From contig NZ_LR134201.1 in NCBI RefSeq assembly GCF_900635955.1, forward strand, positions 248,001 through 312,000: a DNA stretch of 64,000 nt, in the 5' to 3' direction. The position numbers and the translations under genes were made by a program. This stretch comes from Cedecea lapagei (lineage in GTDB: Bacteria; Pseudomonadota; Gammaproteobacteria; Enterobacterales; Enterobacteriaceae). The notes below the pieces were generated by a model. That model ran no database searches. It was not told the DNA's origin and worked only from the letters and a program-made list of their open reading frames with translations. Of the stretch, positions 48,260-56,071 are shown in pieces (the first letter of the stretch is position 1; each line of letters starts with the position of its first letter).

Positions 48260-49192
48260 GTGAAAATACTAACAAGAAACATAACCCGTACCGCTATCAC
48301 GCTTTTGCTGGTGCTTCTGGCTTTCATCGCTATTTTCCGCGCATGGGTGTTTTACACCGAATCCCCGTGGACGCGTGACGCGCGCTTCACCGCTGACGTG
48401 GTCGCTATAGCGCCGGACGTCTCTGGCCTTATCACTAGCGTTGACGTACAGGACAACCAGCTGGTGAAAAAAGACCAGGTGCTGTTTACCATCGACCAGC
48501 CTCGCTATCAAAAAGCGCTCGAACAGGCCGAGGCGGACGTGGCCTACTACCAGGCGCTGGCCTCTGAAAAGCGCCGTGAAGCCGGAAGACGCAACACGCT
48601 TGGGATTCAGGCGATGTCTCGCGAAGAGATAGACCAGTCGAACAACCTGCTGCAAACCGTGCTGCATCAGCTGGATAAAGCGCAGGCGACGCGCGACCTG
48701 GCCAAACTCGACCTGCAGCGCACGGTGATCCGCGCGCCAGCAGACGGCTGGGTGACCAACCTCAATGTCCATACCGGCGAATTCATTAACCGGGGCGCAA
48801 CGTCCGTAGCGCTGGTGAAACAGAATTCATTCTACATTCTTGCCTACATGGAAGAGACCAAGCTTGAAGGCATTCGGCCGGGCTACCGCGTGCAGATTAC
48901 GCCGCTTGGTAGCAATCGCATCCTACGCGGCAGCGTTGACAGCATCTCTGCCGGGGTGACTAACGCCAGCAGCACCAGCGACTCAAAGGGGATGGCAACG
49001 GTTGACTCCAACCTTGAGTGGGTTCGTCTTGCTCAGCGTGTGCCGGTCAGGATCCGCCTCGATGAGCAGATGGGAAATCTCTATCCTGCCGGTACTACCG
49101 CGACCGTTGTGGTCACCGGCGAAAAAGACCGTAAAGCGGAAAATGACTCGGCGTTTATCAAGCTGATGCATCGCCTGCGCGAGTTCGGTTGA
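48260..49192 (+). CDS. aaeA: p-Hydroxybenzoic acid efflux membrane-fusion protein AaeA
   Basis: The 310-aa product (E. coli length) is the HlyD-type periplasmic adaptor of the AaeAB efflux pump. An N-terminal membrane anchor (about 12-30) is followed by the lipoyl halves VVAIAPDVSGLITSVDV and VIRAPADGWVTNLNVHTGEF around a coiled-coil hairpin (about 80-145) and a beta-barrel domain. It uses a GTG start behind GAGG, 7 bp after aaeX, and is followed by aaeB after 10 bp. Confidence 0.96.
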   Translation: MKILTRNITRTAITLLLVLLAFIAIFRAWVFYTESPWTRDARFTADVVAIAPDVSGLITSVDVQDNQLVKKDQVLFTIDQPRYQKALEQAEADVAYYQALASEKRREAGRRNTLGIQAMSREEIDQSNNLLQTVLHQLDKAQATRDLAKLDLQRTVIRAPADGWVTNLNVHTGEFINRGATSVALVKQNSFYILAYMEETKLEGIRPGYRVQITPLGSNRILRGSVDSISAGVTNASSTSDSKGMATVDSNLEWVRLAQRVPVRIRLDEQMGNLYPAGTTATVVVTGEKDRKAENDSAFIKLMHRLREFG

Positions 49193-49202
49193 GCTGCCCG
49201 CT

Positions 49203-51164
49203 ATGTATAACATTTCCAGGCTACACGTCCGCTTTGCGATAAAGCTCGCCTTTGCCATTGTGCTGGCGGTGTTTATCGGTTTCCACTTTGAGCTGGAAAC
49301 GCCGCGCTGGGCGGTGCTGACCGCTGCCATTGTGGCCGCCGGACCGGCCTTTGCCGCCGGCGGTGAGCCCTATTCCGGGGCGATTCGCTACCGCGGAATG
49401 CTGCGTATTATCGGCACTTTTATCGGCTGTATTGCCGCGCTGGCGATCATTATTACCCTGATTCGTGCTCCGGTTGTCATGCTGCTGGTGTGCTGTATCT
49501 GGGCCGGATTCTGCACCTGGGTTTCATCTCTTGTTCGCGTTGAGAACTCTTACGCGTGGGGGCTCGCGGGCTACACCGCGCTGATTATCGTGGTCACTAT
49601 CCAGGCCGCACCGCTAACAACGCCGCAGTTTGCCGTTGAACGCTGCAGCGAAATCATCATCGGGATTGTGTGCGCCATCGTCGCTGACCTGCTGTTTTCA
49701 CCTCGCTCCATCAAGCAGGAGATTGACCGCGAGCTGGATAACCTGCTGGTGGAACATTTCCGGCTGATGCAGCTCTGTATTGCTCATGGTGAAAAAGAAG
49801 AGGTGGATAAAGCCTGGAGCGGGCTGGTGCGTAGAGTCACCGCGCTCAACGGCATGCGTGCCAACCTGAATATGGAATCCCCCCGCTGGGCGAAGGCCAA
49901 TCGCCGCCTGAAAGCGATTAACACCCTTTCGCTGACGCTAATCACCCAGGCCTGTGAAACCTTCCTGATTCAGAACACGAGGCCAGAGTACGTCACCCCG
50001 GAATTTCGCCAGCTCTTTGCCGCCGAAGTGGAAACCGCAGACGACGTCTATAAACGTATGAAGGTGCTGCGCAGGGCGATCTCCGCGATGGGGGAAAAGG
50101 CAACGCCGATTACCATCCGCTCCTGGGTTTCAGCCTCTACCCGTTACCTGCTTTTGAAACGTGGGTTTGTCTGTAATGGCCGCATCAGTGCCATTGAGGA
50201 AGAGGTGCTGAACGGCGAGGCTGTGGTTAAGGTGGCCTCGGCCGAAGGCCACCACGCAATGATAAACTTCTGGCGTACCACGATTTCCTGTGTGCTGGGG
50301 AGCCTGTTCTGGCTGTGGACCGGCTGGACCTCTGGCAGCGGCGCCATGGTGATGATTGCGGTGGTCACCGCGCTGGCGATGCGTCTGCCCAACCCGCGCA
50401 TGGTATCGCTCGACTTCCTTTACGGCATGCTGGTGGCGCTGCCGCTGGGGGCGCTTTACTTCCTGGTTATCCTGCCGTCGACCCAGCAAAGTATGCTGCT
50501 GCTGTGCATAAGCCTTGCCCTGCTGGGCTTCTTTATGGGGATCGAGGTGCAAAAGCGGCGGCTGGGGTCAATGGGCGCGCTGGCCGGGACGATCAACATC
50601 ATCGTGCTGGATAACCCGATGACTTTCCATTTCAGCAGCTTCCTGGACAGCGCGCTGGGGCAGATCGTCGGCTGCTTCCTTGCCATGATGGTGATCCTGC
50701 TGATCCGCGATAACTCTAAAGAGCGAACTGGCCGTACGCTGCTGAACCAGTTTGTCTCCGCTGCCGTGTCGGCGCTGACGACCAATAACGCCCGACGCAA
50801 AGAGAACCATCTGCCGGCGCTGTATCAGCAGCTGTTTTTACTGCTGAATATGTTCCCCGGCGATATTGACCGCTATCGCCTGGCGCTAACGCTGATTATC
50901 GCGCATCAGCGCCTTCGGGACGCGCCAATCCCGGTGAATGACGATCTCTCTGCCTTCCATCGACAGCTGCGTAAAACCGCGGACAAAGTTATCTCCGCCA
51001 GCAGCGATGATAAGCGGGAGCGCTATTACCAAAGGCTTTTAGGCGAGCTTGAAATCTATCAAGAGAAGCTGCGTCTGTGGGAAGCACCGCTGCAGGTGAC
51101 CGAGCCGGTGAAGCGGCTGGCGGACATTTTGCACCGTTACCGGCATACGCTGATCAATGCCTGA
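49203..51164 (+). CDS. aaeB: p-Hydroxybenzoic acid efflux inner-membrane transporter AaeB
   Basis: The 653-aa product (655 in E. coli) is the inner-membrane pump subunit of the FUSC/ArAE family, exporting aromatic carboxylic acids. It has two homologous sets of membrane helices, at about 12-165 and 355-515, each with the family signature (TPRWAVLTAAIVAAGPAFAAG; FWLWTGWTSGSGAMVMIAVV), and large cytoplasmic regions after each. It ends aaeXAB, and a strong terminator follows 17 nt later. Confidence 0.96.
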   Translation: MYNISRLHVRFAIKLAFAIVLAVFIGFHFELETPRWAVLTAAIVAAGPAFAAGGEPYSGAIRYRGMLRIIGTFIGCIAALAIIITLIRAPVVMLLVCCIWAGFCTWVSSLVRVENSYAWGLAGYTALIIVVTIQAAPLTTPQFAVERCSEIIIGIVCAIVADLLFSPRSIKQEIDRELDNLLVEHFRLMQLCIAHGEKEEVDKAWSGLVRRVTALNGMRANLNMESPRWAKANRRLKAINTLSLTLITQACETFLIQNTRPEYVTPEFRQLFAAEVETADDVYKRMKVLRRAISAMGEKATPITIRSWVSASTRYLLLKRGFVCNGRISAIEEEVLNGEAVVKVASAEGHHAMINFWRTTISCVLGSLFWLWTGWTSGSGAMVMIAVVTALAMRLPNPRMVSLDFLYGMLVALPLGALYFLVILPSTQQSMLLLCISLALLGFFMGIEVQKRRLGSMGALAGTINIIVLDNPMTFHFSSFLDSALGQIVGCFLAMMVILLIRDNSKERTGRTLLNQFVSAAVSALTTNNARRKENHLPALYQQLFLLLNMFPGDIDRYRLALTLIIAHQRLRDAPIPVNDDLSAFHRQLRKTADKVISASSDDKRERYYQRLLGELEIYQEKLRLWEAPLQVTEPVKRLADILHRYRHTLINA

Positions 51165-51180
51165 GCTCCTCCCTTAGCCT

Positions 51181-51207
51181 GAAGCCGACGCCTGCGTCGG
51201 CTTTTTT
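51181..51207 (+). terminator. Terminator of aaeXAB
   Basis: AAGCCGACG-CCTG-CGTCGGCTT is a perfect 9-bp stem followed by TTTTCTA, 17 nt after the aaeB stop. Confidence 0.92.
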
Positions 51208-51261
51208 CTATCTATACTTAACTGCGGTTACCAGGATGAACACTTATTAACAGGAGAAATT

Positions 51262-52716
51262 ATGACGAATCAAACCCTCCAGCAAAGTGAGCTCTTTAAA
51301 ACTGGATATCTGGTAGAGGGAAAGTGGCATACGCACGATGAAACCTTTGATGTGCTTAACCCTGCGACCGGTGAAGTGGTGGCTAAGGTGGCGAAGGCAG
51401 GCAAGCGCGAAACGGAAGCCGCAATTCATGCCGCAAGCAAAGCCTTTCCCGCCTGGCGACAAAAAACCGCGAAACAGCGCTCCGCTATTCTCTATCGCTG
51501 GTTTGAACTTATTCTGGAGAACAAAAGCTGGCTCGCACGCCTGATGACGCTGGAGCAGGGGAAGCCGCTGAAAGAGGCCGAAGGCGAAGTGGAGTATGCG
51601 GCAAGCTTTATTCAGTGGTTTGCCGAGCAGGCTAAACGCGCAAACGGAGAGGTCATTCCTCCAGCGAAATCAGGCTCTCGCATATTCGCTACGCGGGAAC
51701 CCGTCGGCGTGGTTGCGGCTATCACGCCGTGGAATTTCCCCATGGCTATGTTAACCCGCAAGCTGGGGCCCGCTTTGGCCGCTGGCTGTACCGGAGTGAT
51801 AAAGCCAGCGAATAACACGCCGCTTTCCGCATTCGCCCTGCTGGAGCTGGCGAAGCAGGCGGGCGTTCCGGACGGCGTACTTAACGCGGTGGCAGGAAAA
51901 ACGCAGGAAATCAGCGATGCCATTATGGTGAGCGAGGCGGTACGTAAAATCTCCTTCACCGGCTCAACGGCAGTGGGCAAAACGCTGATGCGAAACGCTG
52001 CGGAGACCATGAAGAAAGTGTCGATGGAGCTGGGTGGCAATGCACCTTATATTGTGTTTGATGATGCCGATATCGATGAGGCGGTGAAAGGGGCCATTGC
52101 CAACAAGTTCCGCAATGCGGGCCAGGTCTGCGTCAGCGTGAATCGTTTCTTTATCCAGCAGGGCGTGTACGACACCTTTGTGAATAAGCTTGCCGAAGAG
52201 GTGCGGAAGCTCAAGGTGGGGAATGGTCTGGAAGAGGGCGTTGTTGTGGGGCCGCTGATTGAATCGTCGGCGGTCGATAAAGTGCGCGAACACGTCGAGG
52301 ACGCGCTGGCAAAAGGCGGTAAAGCGCTCGTTGGCGGCAAACCTCATGAACTGGGCGGTAACTTCTGGCAGCCCACCGTCATCATTGACGCTAATGACGA
52401 CATGAAGCTGGCGAAGGAGGAGACGTTTGGCCCGGTTGCGGCCTGCTTCCGCTTTAAAACGGAAGAGGAAGTTATCGCGCGGGCGAACAATACTCCCTTT
52501 GGCCTCGCGGCGTACTTCTACACCCAGAATTTACAGCGCGTATTCCGCGTGTCGCAGGCGCTCGAAAGCGGCATGGTGGGGATCAATGAATGCGCTGTCT
52601 CAACGGAGCTGGGGCCATTCGGCGGCGTAAAAGAATCAGGGTTGGGGCGTGAAGGTTCCGTTCTGGGGCTGGAAGAGTTTCTGGAAGTGAAAACGCTACA
52701 TATCGGTGGGCTTTAG
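51262..52716 (+). CDS. NAD(P)-dependent aldehyde dehydrogenase, succinate-semialdehyde dehydrogenase (GabD) type
   Basis: The 484-aa product belongs to the aldehyde dehydrogenase superfamily, closest in overall pattern to GabD. The catalytic set is complete: Asn158 (PWNFP), Lys181 (IKPANNTP), the general base Glu256 (MELGGN) and the nucleophile Cys290 (NAGQVC). GPLIESSAVDKV and the C-terminal PFGGVKESGLGREG are also typical. The true aldehyde could be succinate semialdehyde, glutarate semialdehyde or another; I cannot decide. E. coli K-12 has nothing at this site between aaeB and yhcO. A strong AGGAGAAATT site precedes the ATG. Confidence 0.9.
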   Translation: MTNQTLQQSELFKTGYLVEGKWHTHDETFDVLNPATGEVVAKVAKAGKRETEAAIHAASKAFPAWRQKTAKQRSAILYRWFELILENKSWLARLMTLEQGKPLKEAEGEVEYAASFIQWFAEQAKRANGEVIPPAKSGSRIFATREPVGVVAAITPWNFPMAMLTRKLGPALAAGCTGVIKPANNTPLSAFALLELAKQAGVPDGVLNAVAGKTQEISDAIMVSEAVRKISFTGSTAVGKTLMRNAAETMKKVSMELGGNAPYIVFDDADIDEAVKGAIANKFRNAGQVCVSVNRFFIQQGVYDTFVNKLAEEVRKLKVGNGLEEGVVVGPLIESSAVDKVREHVEDALAKGGKALVGGKPHELGGNFWQPTVIIDANDDMKLAKEETFGPVAACFRFKTEEEVIARANNTPFGLAAYFYTQNLQRVFRVSQALESGMVGINECAVSTELGPFGGVKESGLGREGSVLGLEEFLEVKTLHIGGL

Positions 52717-52751
52717 CCCGCCGTTCGTTTCAAAGGGTCAGGACGGCAGCG

Positions 52752-53024
52752 ATGAAAAAATTTACTTTTGATTTTAGCCACATCGACGACAACCCTGCTT
52801 TCTACCGCCAGTTTGCGGAGCAGCTCGCTTTACGAAAGGAGCAGGTGCACGATCTGGATAGCCTGTGGGAAGTGGTCACGGCGTCAATGCTGCCGCTGCC
52901 TGTAGAGATCGAGTTTGTGCGCCTGCCGGAGAGCAAACGGCGCAGATTTGGCGCACTCATCCTGCTGTTTGACGAGGCAGAAGAGGAGCTGGAGGGGCAG
53001 CTTTGCTTTAATATTCGCAGCTAG
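52752..53024 (+). CDS. yhcO: Barstar-family RNase inhibitor homologue YhcO
   Basis: The 90-aa product matches YhcO, a barstar-fold protein. It starts MKKFTFDFSHIDDNPAFYRQ and keeps the barstar pattern HDLDSLWEVVTA (about 34-45), the region that plugs the barnase active site in Bacillus amyloliquefaciens. It is small and acidic, as expected for an inhibitor. No barnase-like gene is in the window. It follows the aldehyde dehydrogenase by 35 bp. Confidence 0.92.
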   Translation: MKKFTFDFSHIDDNPAFYRQFAEQLALRKEQVHDLDSLWEVVTASMLPLPVEIEFVRLPESKRRRFGALILLFDEAEEELEGQLCFNIRS

Positions 53025-53043
53025 CTCATTCTCACGTCGGCAT

Positions 53044-53068
53044 AAAAAAGCCCCCAGCGAGCGGGGGC
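53044..53068 (-). terminator. Terminator downstream of the first DUF1471 gene
   Basis: On the minus strand GCCCCC-GCTCGCT-GGGGGC is followed by TTTTTTATG, 28 nt after the DUF1471 stop. On the plus strand it has no T-run, so it mainly serves the minus-strand gene. Confidence 0.85.
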
Positions 53069-53096
53069 AAAGTCGTAGGACAAGTACGACGAGGGT

Positions 53097-53363
53097 TTAT
53101 TTGTACAACTCTGCTGTCGCATGCCAGTTATCGCCGGAGCGAGCTTCGGTAATACGATATGCAGAGGCACCTTGTTCGGTCGCTTTCTGAGACAGTTCCT
53201 GGCGCATATCCATTGGTGCACTGCCCACCTGGCTGACTGAGATGGAGCCCATGGATTGCATGCCCTGAGCTTGCTCACTGTTAATCTGATGGGCTGCGGC
53301 GTTCGCGCCTAAAGAGATCACGGACAGCAGGCTCAGTGCGGCGATGGTTAATTTGGTTTTCAT
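53097..53363 (-). CDS. DUF1471 (YhcN/BhsA/McbA) periplasmic stress protein, second paralogue
   Basis: From the ATG at 53363 the product is 88 aa. It has a signal peptide (MKTKLTIAALSLLSVISLGANA) and the DUF1471 domain with SVSQVGSAPMDMRQEL and the C-terminal WHATAELYK. The family includes small periplasmic proteins linked to acid, copper and peroxide stress and to biofilm formation. It lies 123 bp downstream of a second DUF1471 gene on the same strand and is clearly a tandem duplicate. The conserved end GDNWHATAELYK is shared by both. Confidence 0.9.
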   Translation of the reverse strand: MKTKLTIAALSLLSVISLGANAAAHQINSEQAQGMQSMGSISVSQVGSAPMDMRQELSQKATEQGASAYRITEARSGDNWHATAELYK

Positions 53364-53486
53364 AGTCTTTACTCCTGAAGGTTTAACATGGCGGCCGGAA
53401 GGGCTTAATCGCATTTTTTCTACTTGGGGCCGCCGAGGCTTAACGTTTCTGATCACATCACTTCAACATGCTTACAACTAATACGG

Positions 53487-53750
53487 TTATTTATACAGCT
53501 CAGCCGTTGCGTGCCAGTGTCCGCCGGTGCGGGCTTCGATAACGCGGTAGGCAGAGGCGCCGTTTTGTTCAGCTTTCTGGTTCAGCATTTCATGCATATC
53601 CATCGGAGAACTGCCGATGTCATCGACGGAAACGGTCCCCAGTGACTGACGGTTTTGCGCCTGTTGAGCGTTGATAGAGTCAGCGGCGAAAACGCCGAAT
53701 GACAGGGCAGAGAGCAGGCTTGCGGTAACTAAAGTGGCTTTCATGTTCAT
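53487..53750 (-). CDS. yhcN: DUF1471 periplasmic stress protein YhcN
   Basis: The 87-aa product has the exact E. coli YhcN length and is the closer match to YhcN of the two (FAADSINAQQAQNRQSLGTVS). A signal peptide of about 22 residues precedes the DUF1471 domain, ending HWHATAELYK. In E. coli, YhcN is induced by acid and peroxide. It is preceded by GAGGAAAG eight bases from the ATG. The 373 bp upstream, shared with the argR end, should hold its promoter. Confidence 0.92.
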   Translation of the reverse strand: MNMKATLVTASLLSALSFGVFAADSINAQQAQNRQSLGTVSVDDIGSSPMDMHEMLNQKAEQNGASAYRVIEARTGGHWHATAELYK

Positions 53751-54123
53751 GATTTCTTTCCTCGTCGTATTCTTTTGGTTGGGTCATCGTTCTGTGACCC
53801 TCATCACGAAACTAAGTATACACTAGTTACGGGAAATATTAATACCCTGCTAATTGTTGCCTATGCAACTTTAAGTTAATGAACGGATTTTTTATTACTA
53901 CAGGTTATAAAAAAGACATTTTTATCTGACTTTTTTTGTTAAATATAAGTAAAATCATAGAGGTGGGTGAATTTGACTTTTTGTGCGGTAGTACACAGAA
54001 CAATGCCCTGGATAATGCTAATCAGGCAATTCCTTACGCTGGATTGAGGTTTTTTTACAGAAGATGACCAAATTTGGGACGGTGTGCCCGCCGTCTGAGA
54101 TAGCGGGCAAGAGAAGAAAGGCG
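53751..54123 (-). promoter_or_regulatory. 373-bp region between yhcN and argR
   Basis: It is AT-rich and holds no gene. A minus-strand TATACT at 53815-53820 is a plausible -10 for yhcN, without a good -35. GCCCGC/GCGGGC (about 54086-54108), near the argR stop, is a possible argR 3'-end hairpin but has no T-run. The stretch AAAAAAGACATTTTTATCTGACTTTTTTTG near 53910-53939 is unusually A+T-rich; I could not assign a role. Confidence 0.4.
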
Positions 54124-54594
54124 TTATAGCTCTTGTTCGAACAACACCAGAATCGCTTCGTACAGCTCTTTAACGGTGAAGTCGCTGGCTGGCGTGGTGA
54201 AAATAGTATCATCCCCGGCGATGGTGCCAAGAATACCTTCCGCCTTGCCCAGCGAGTCCAGCAGGCGAGCAATCAGCTGAGCCGCACCCGGGCTGGTGTG
54301 GATCACCACGACCGCATCGTTATAGTCGATGTCCAGCACCAGATTTTTCAGCGGGCTGGAGGTGGTGGGTACGCCGAGCTCGGCAGGCAGACAGTAAACC
54401 ATCTCCATTTTGGCATTACGCGTTCTCACCGCGCCAAACTTGGTCAGCATGCGGGACACTTTGGACTGGTTGATATTTTCGAAGCCGTCGTTTTGTAACG
54501 CCTGAACGATCTCACCCTGTGAACTGAATTTCTCTTCTTTTAGTAATGCTTTGAAAGCCTTTACTAATTCTTCTTGTTTTGAGGAGTTACGCAT
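54124..54594 (-). CDS. argR: Arginine repressor ArgR
   Basis: From the ATG at 54594 the product is 156 aa, the E. coli length. Hexameric ArgR with bound arginine represses arginine biosynthesis and acts in Xer recombination at cer. The N-terminal winged helix-turn-helix shows SSQGEIVQALQNDGFENINQ and SKVSRMLTKFGAVRTRN. The C-terminal arginine-binding and oligomerisation domain ends GTIAGDDTIFTTPASDF. An ARG box lies on its own promoter, so autoregulation is expected. It is divergent from mdh. Confidence 0.98.
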   Translation of the reverse strand: MRNSSKQEELVKAFKALLKEEKFSSQGEIVQALQNDGFENINQSKVSRMLTKFGAVRTRNAKMEMVYCLPAELGVPTTSSPLKNLVLDIDYNDAVVVIHTSPGAAQLIARLLDSLGKAEGILGTIAGDDTIFTTPASDFTVKELYEAILVLFEQEL

Positions 54595-54619
54595 AAATAA
54601 CCTGTCCTGGTAAAAAGAG

Positions 54620-54657
54620 ATAACATTATTATGCATTTAAATGAATTTTTATGCAAA
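54620..54657 (-). promoter_or_regulatory. argR promoter with overlapping ARG boxes
   Basis: On the minus strand TTGCAT (-35) and CATAAT (-10) are 17 bp apart. They are overlapped by AATGAATTTTTATGCAAA (54640-54657), which matches 9 of the 10 core bases of the ARG box, and a weaker box at 54620-54637 in the same phase. This is the arrangement expected for ArgR autorepression. Confidence 0.75.
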
Positions 54658-54663
54658 TCATCC

Positions 54664-54714
54664 ATCCTCCTTCGACTCTCCGATCAGGGAGCCCTGAAAC
54701 GCGGGGAGGAGGAT
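54664..54714. repeat. Nested inverted repeat between argR and mdh
   Basis: ATCCTCCT and AGGAGGAT (perfect 8 bp) enclose a second palindrome TCAGGGAGCCCTGA (54684-54697). Together they can form a long hairpin with an inner stem. It lies between argR and mdh where neither gene's known regulation explains it. Confidence 0.5.
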
Positions 54715-54881
54715 CAGGCGGCAAACAGCCTGAAATAATGTTATGAAAGCGGGCAATTTTATCAAATTTCGTTATCGGCGAACATGCCTGCGTCACGACT
54801 CGCAAATAAGCCTCAAAGTAAACCAAATGTTATCAAAATGATGTTGTTTTGGTGTGCGCAGAGGGGTAATGTAACCGCCGT

Positions 54882-54897
54882 TGATGTAACCACATCA
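54882..54897. promoter_or_regulatory. 16-bp inverted repeat upstream of mdh
   Basis: TGATGT-AACC-ACATCA is a perfect inverted repeat about 180 bp upstream of mdh. The spacing and form suit a dimeric regulator site, but I could not match it to a known one. Confidence 0.35.
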
Positions 54898-55079
54898 GGT
54901 CGTGACCGGGCGCTATGGCGTCGTTCCTCCCGGCGAGTAAATGCAGCAGCAACGCGGTCCAGGATTGCTTGATATCGCAATCTGGCGGCGGGAAGATTGT
55001 AATTATCTCCTCTCTGGATTATGGTCGCCACCGCATGGAGTTACGGCACGATTTTGCTAACCATAATAAGGAGTTTAGG

Positions 55080-56015
55080 ATGAAAGTTGCAGTCCTCGGC
55101 GCAGCTGGCGGTATCGGCCAGGCGCTTGCCCTTCTACTTAAGACCCAACTGCCTTCAGGCTCAGAACTCTCTCTGTATGACATTGCGCCAGTCACCCCAG
55201 GGGTTGCGGTGGATCTGAGTCATATCCCTACCGATGTGAAAATCAAAGGTTTCTCCGGCGAAGATGCCACCCCGGCGCTGGTTGGCGCAGACGTGGTGCT
55301 GATCTCCGCGGGCGTCGCGCGTAAACCGGGCATGGATCGTTCAGACCTGTTCAACGTGAACGCCGGTATCGTGAAGAACCTGATCGAGCAAGTGGCGAAA
55401 ACCGCTCCTAAAGCCTGCATCGGTATTATTACCAACCCGGTAAACACCACCGTGGCTATCGCAGCAGAAGTGCTGAAAAAAGCGGGCGTCTACGATAAGA
55501 ACAAACTGTTCGGCGTGACAACGCTGGATATCATCCGCTCCAACACCTTTGTTGCTGAGCTGAAAGGCAAACAGCCGACCGATATCGAAGTCCCGGTCAT
55601 TGGCGGCCACTCTGGCGTGACCATTCTGCCGCTGCTGTCCCAGATCCCAGGCGTGAGCTTCACCGAGCAGGAGGTCGCTGACCTGACTAAACGCATCCAG
55701 AATGCGGGTACCGAAGTGGTTGAAGCGAAAGCCGGCGGCGGGTCTGCAACGTTGTCTATGGGTCAGGCTGCCGCTCGTTTTGGTCTGTCTCTGGTTCGCG
55801 CTCTGAAGGGCGAAAGCAACGTTGTTGAATGCGCTTACGTTGAAGGTGACGGCGAGCACGCACGTTTCTTCTCTCAGCCGCTGCTGCTGGGTAAAAACGG
55901 TATTGCCGAGCGTAAAGCCATTGGCACCCTCAGCGCGTTCGAGAAAAACGCGATGGAAGGAATGCTGGATACCCTGAAGAAAGATATCCAGCTGGGCGAA
56001 GAGTTCGTTAAGTAA
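55080..56015 (+). CDS. mdh: Malate dehydrogenase
   Basis: The 311-aa product (312 in E. coli) is the NAD-dependent TCA-cycle malate dehydrogenase. It starts MKVAVLGAAGGIGQ with the Rossmann loop at 7-13. The catalytic set is complete and at E. coli positions: Arg81, Arg87, Asp150, Arg153 and His177 (IGGHSG). The ATG at 55080 follows AAGGAGTTTAGG; upstream in-frame codons to 54915 have no family match. It is monocistronic, ending in a bidirectional terminator shared with degS. Confidence 0.99.
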   Translation: MKVAVLGAAGGIGQALALLLKTQLPSGSELSLYDIAPVTPGVAVDLSHIPTDVKIKGFSGEDATPALVGADVVLISAGVARKPGMDRSDLFNVNAGIVKNLIEQVAKTAPKACIGIITNPVNTTVAIAAEVLKKAGVYDKNKLFGVTTLDIIRSNTFVAELKGKQPTDIEVPVIGGHSGVTILPLLSQIPGVSFTEQEVADLTKRIQNAGTEVVEAKAGGGSATLSMGQAAARFGLSLVRALKGESNVVECAYVEGDGEHARFFSQPLLLGKNGIAERKAIGTLSAFEKNAMEGMLDTLKKDIQLGEEFVK

Positions 56016-56027
56016 TCGCGCCTGGAT

Positions 56028-56060
56028 AAAAAAAACCGGAACTGATGTTCCGGTTTTTTT
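56028..56060. terminator. Bidirectional terminator between mdh and degS
   Basis: AACCGGAAC-TGAT-GTTCCGGTT is a perfect 9-bp stem, with an A-run on the left and seven T on the right, between the convergent mdh and degS. It can serve both genes. Confidence 0.93.
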
Positions 56061-56071
56061 ATGCCTGCCGT

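Larger units (their letters stand above)
54595..55079. promoter_or_regulatory. 485-bp argR-mdh divergent region
   Basis: It holds the argR promoter with its ARG boxes at the left, a nested inverted repeat at 54664-54714, a 16-bp inverted repeat at 54882-54897 and the mdh leader at the right (AAGGAG ribosome-binding site). In E. coli mdh is controlled by ArcA and growth conditions; I could not place an ArcA site or the mdh promoter. An open frame that extends mdh upstream to 54915 has no ribosome-binding site and no family similarity. Confidence 0.5.

Noticed and set aside
54915..55079. N-terminal extension of malate dehydrogenase
   Set aside because: The frame is open upstream, but the family start MKVAVLGAAGGIG with AAGGAG before it is at 55080.
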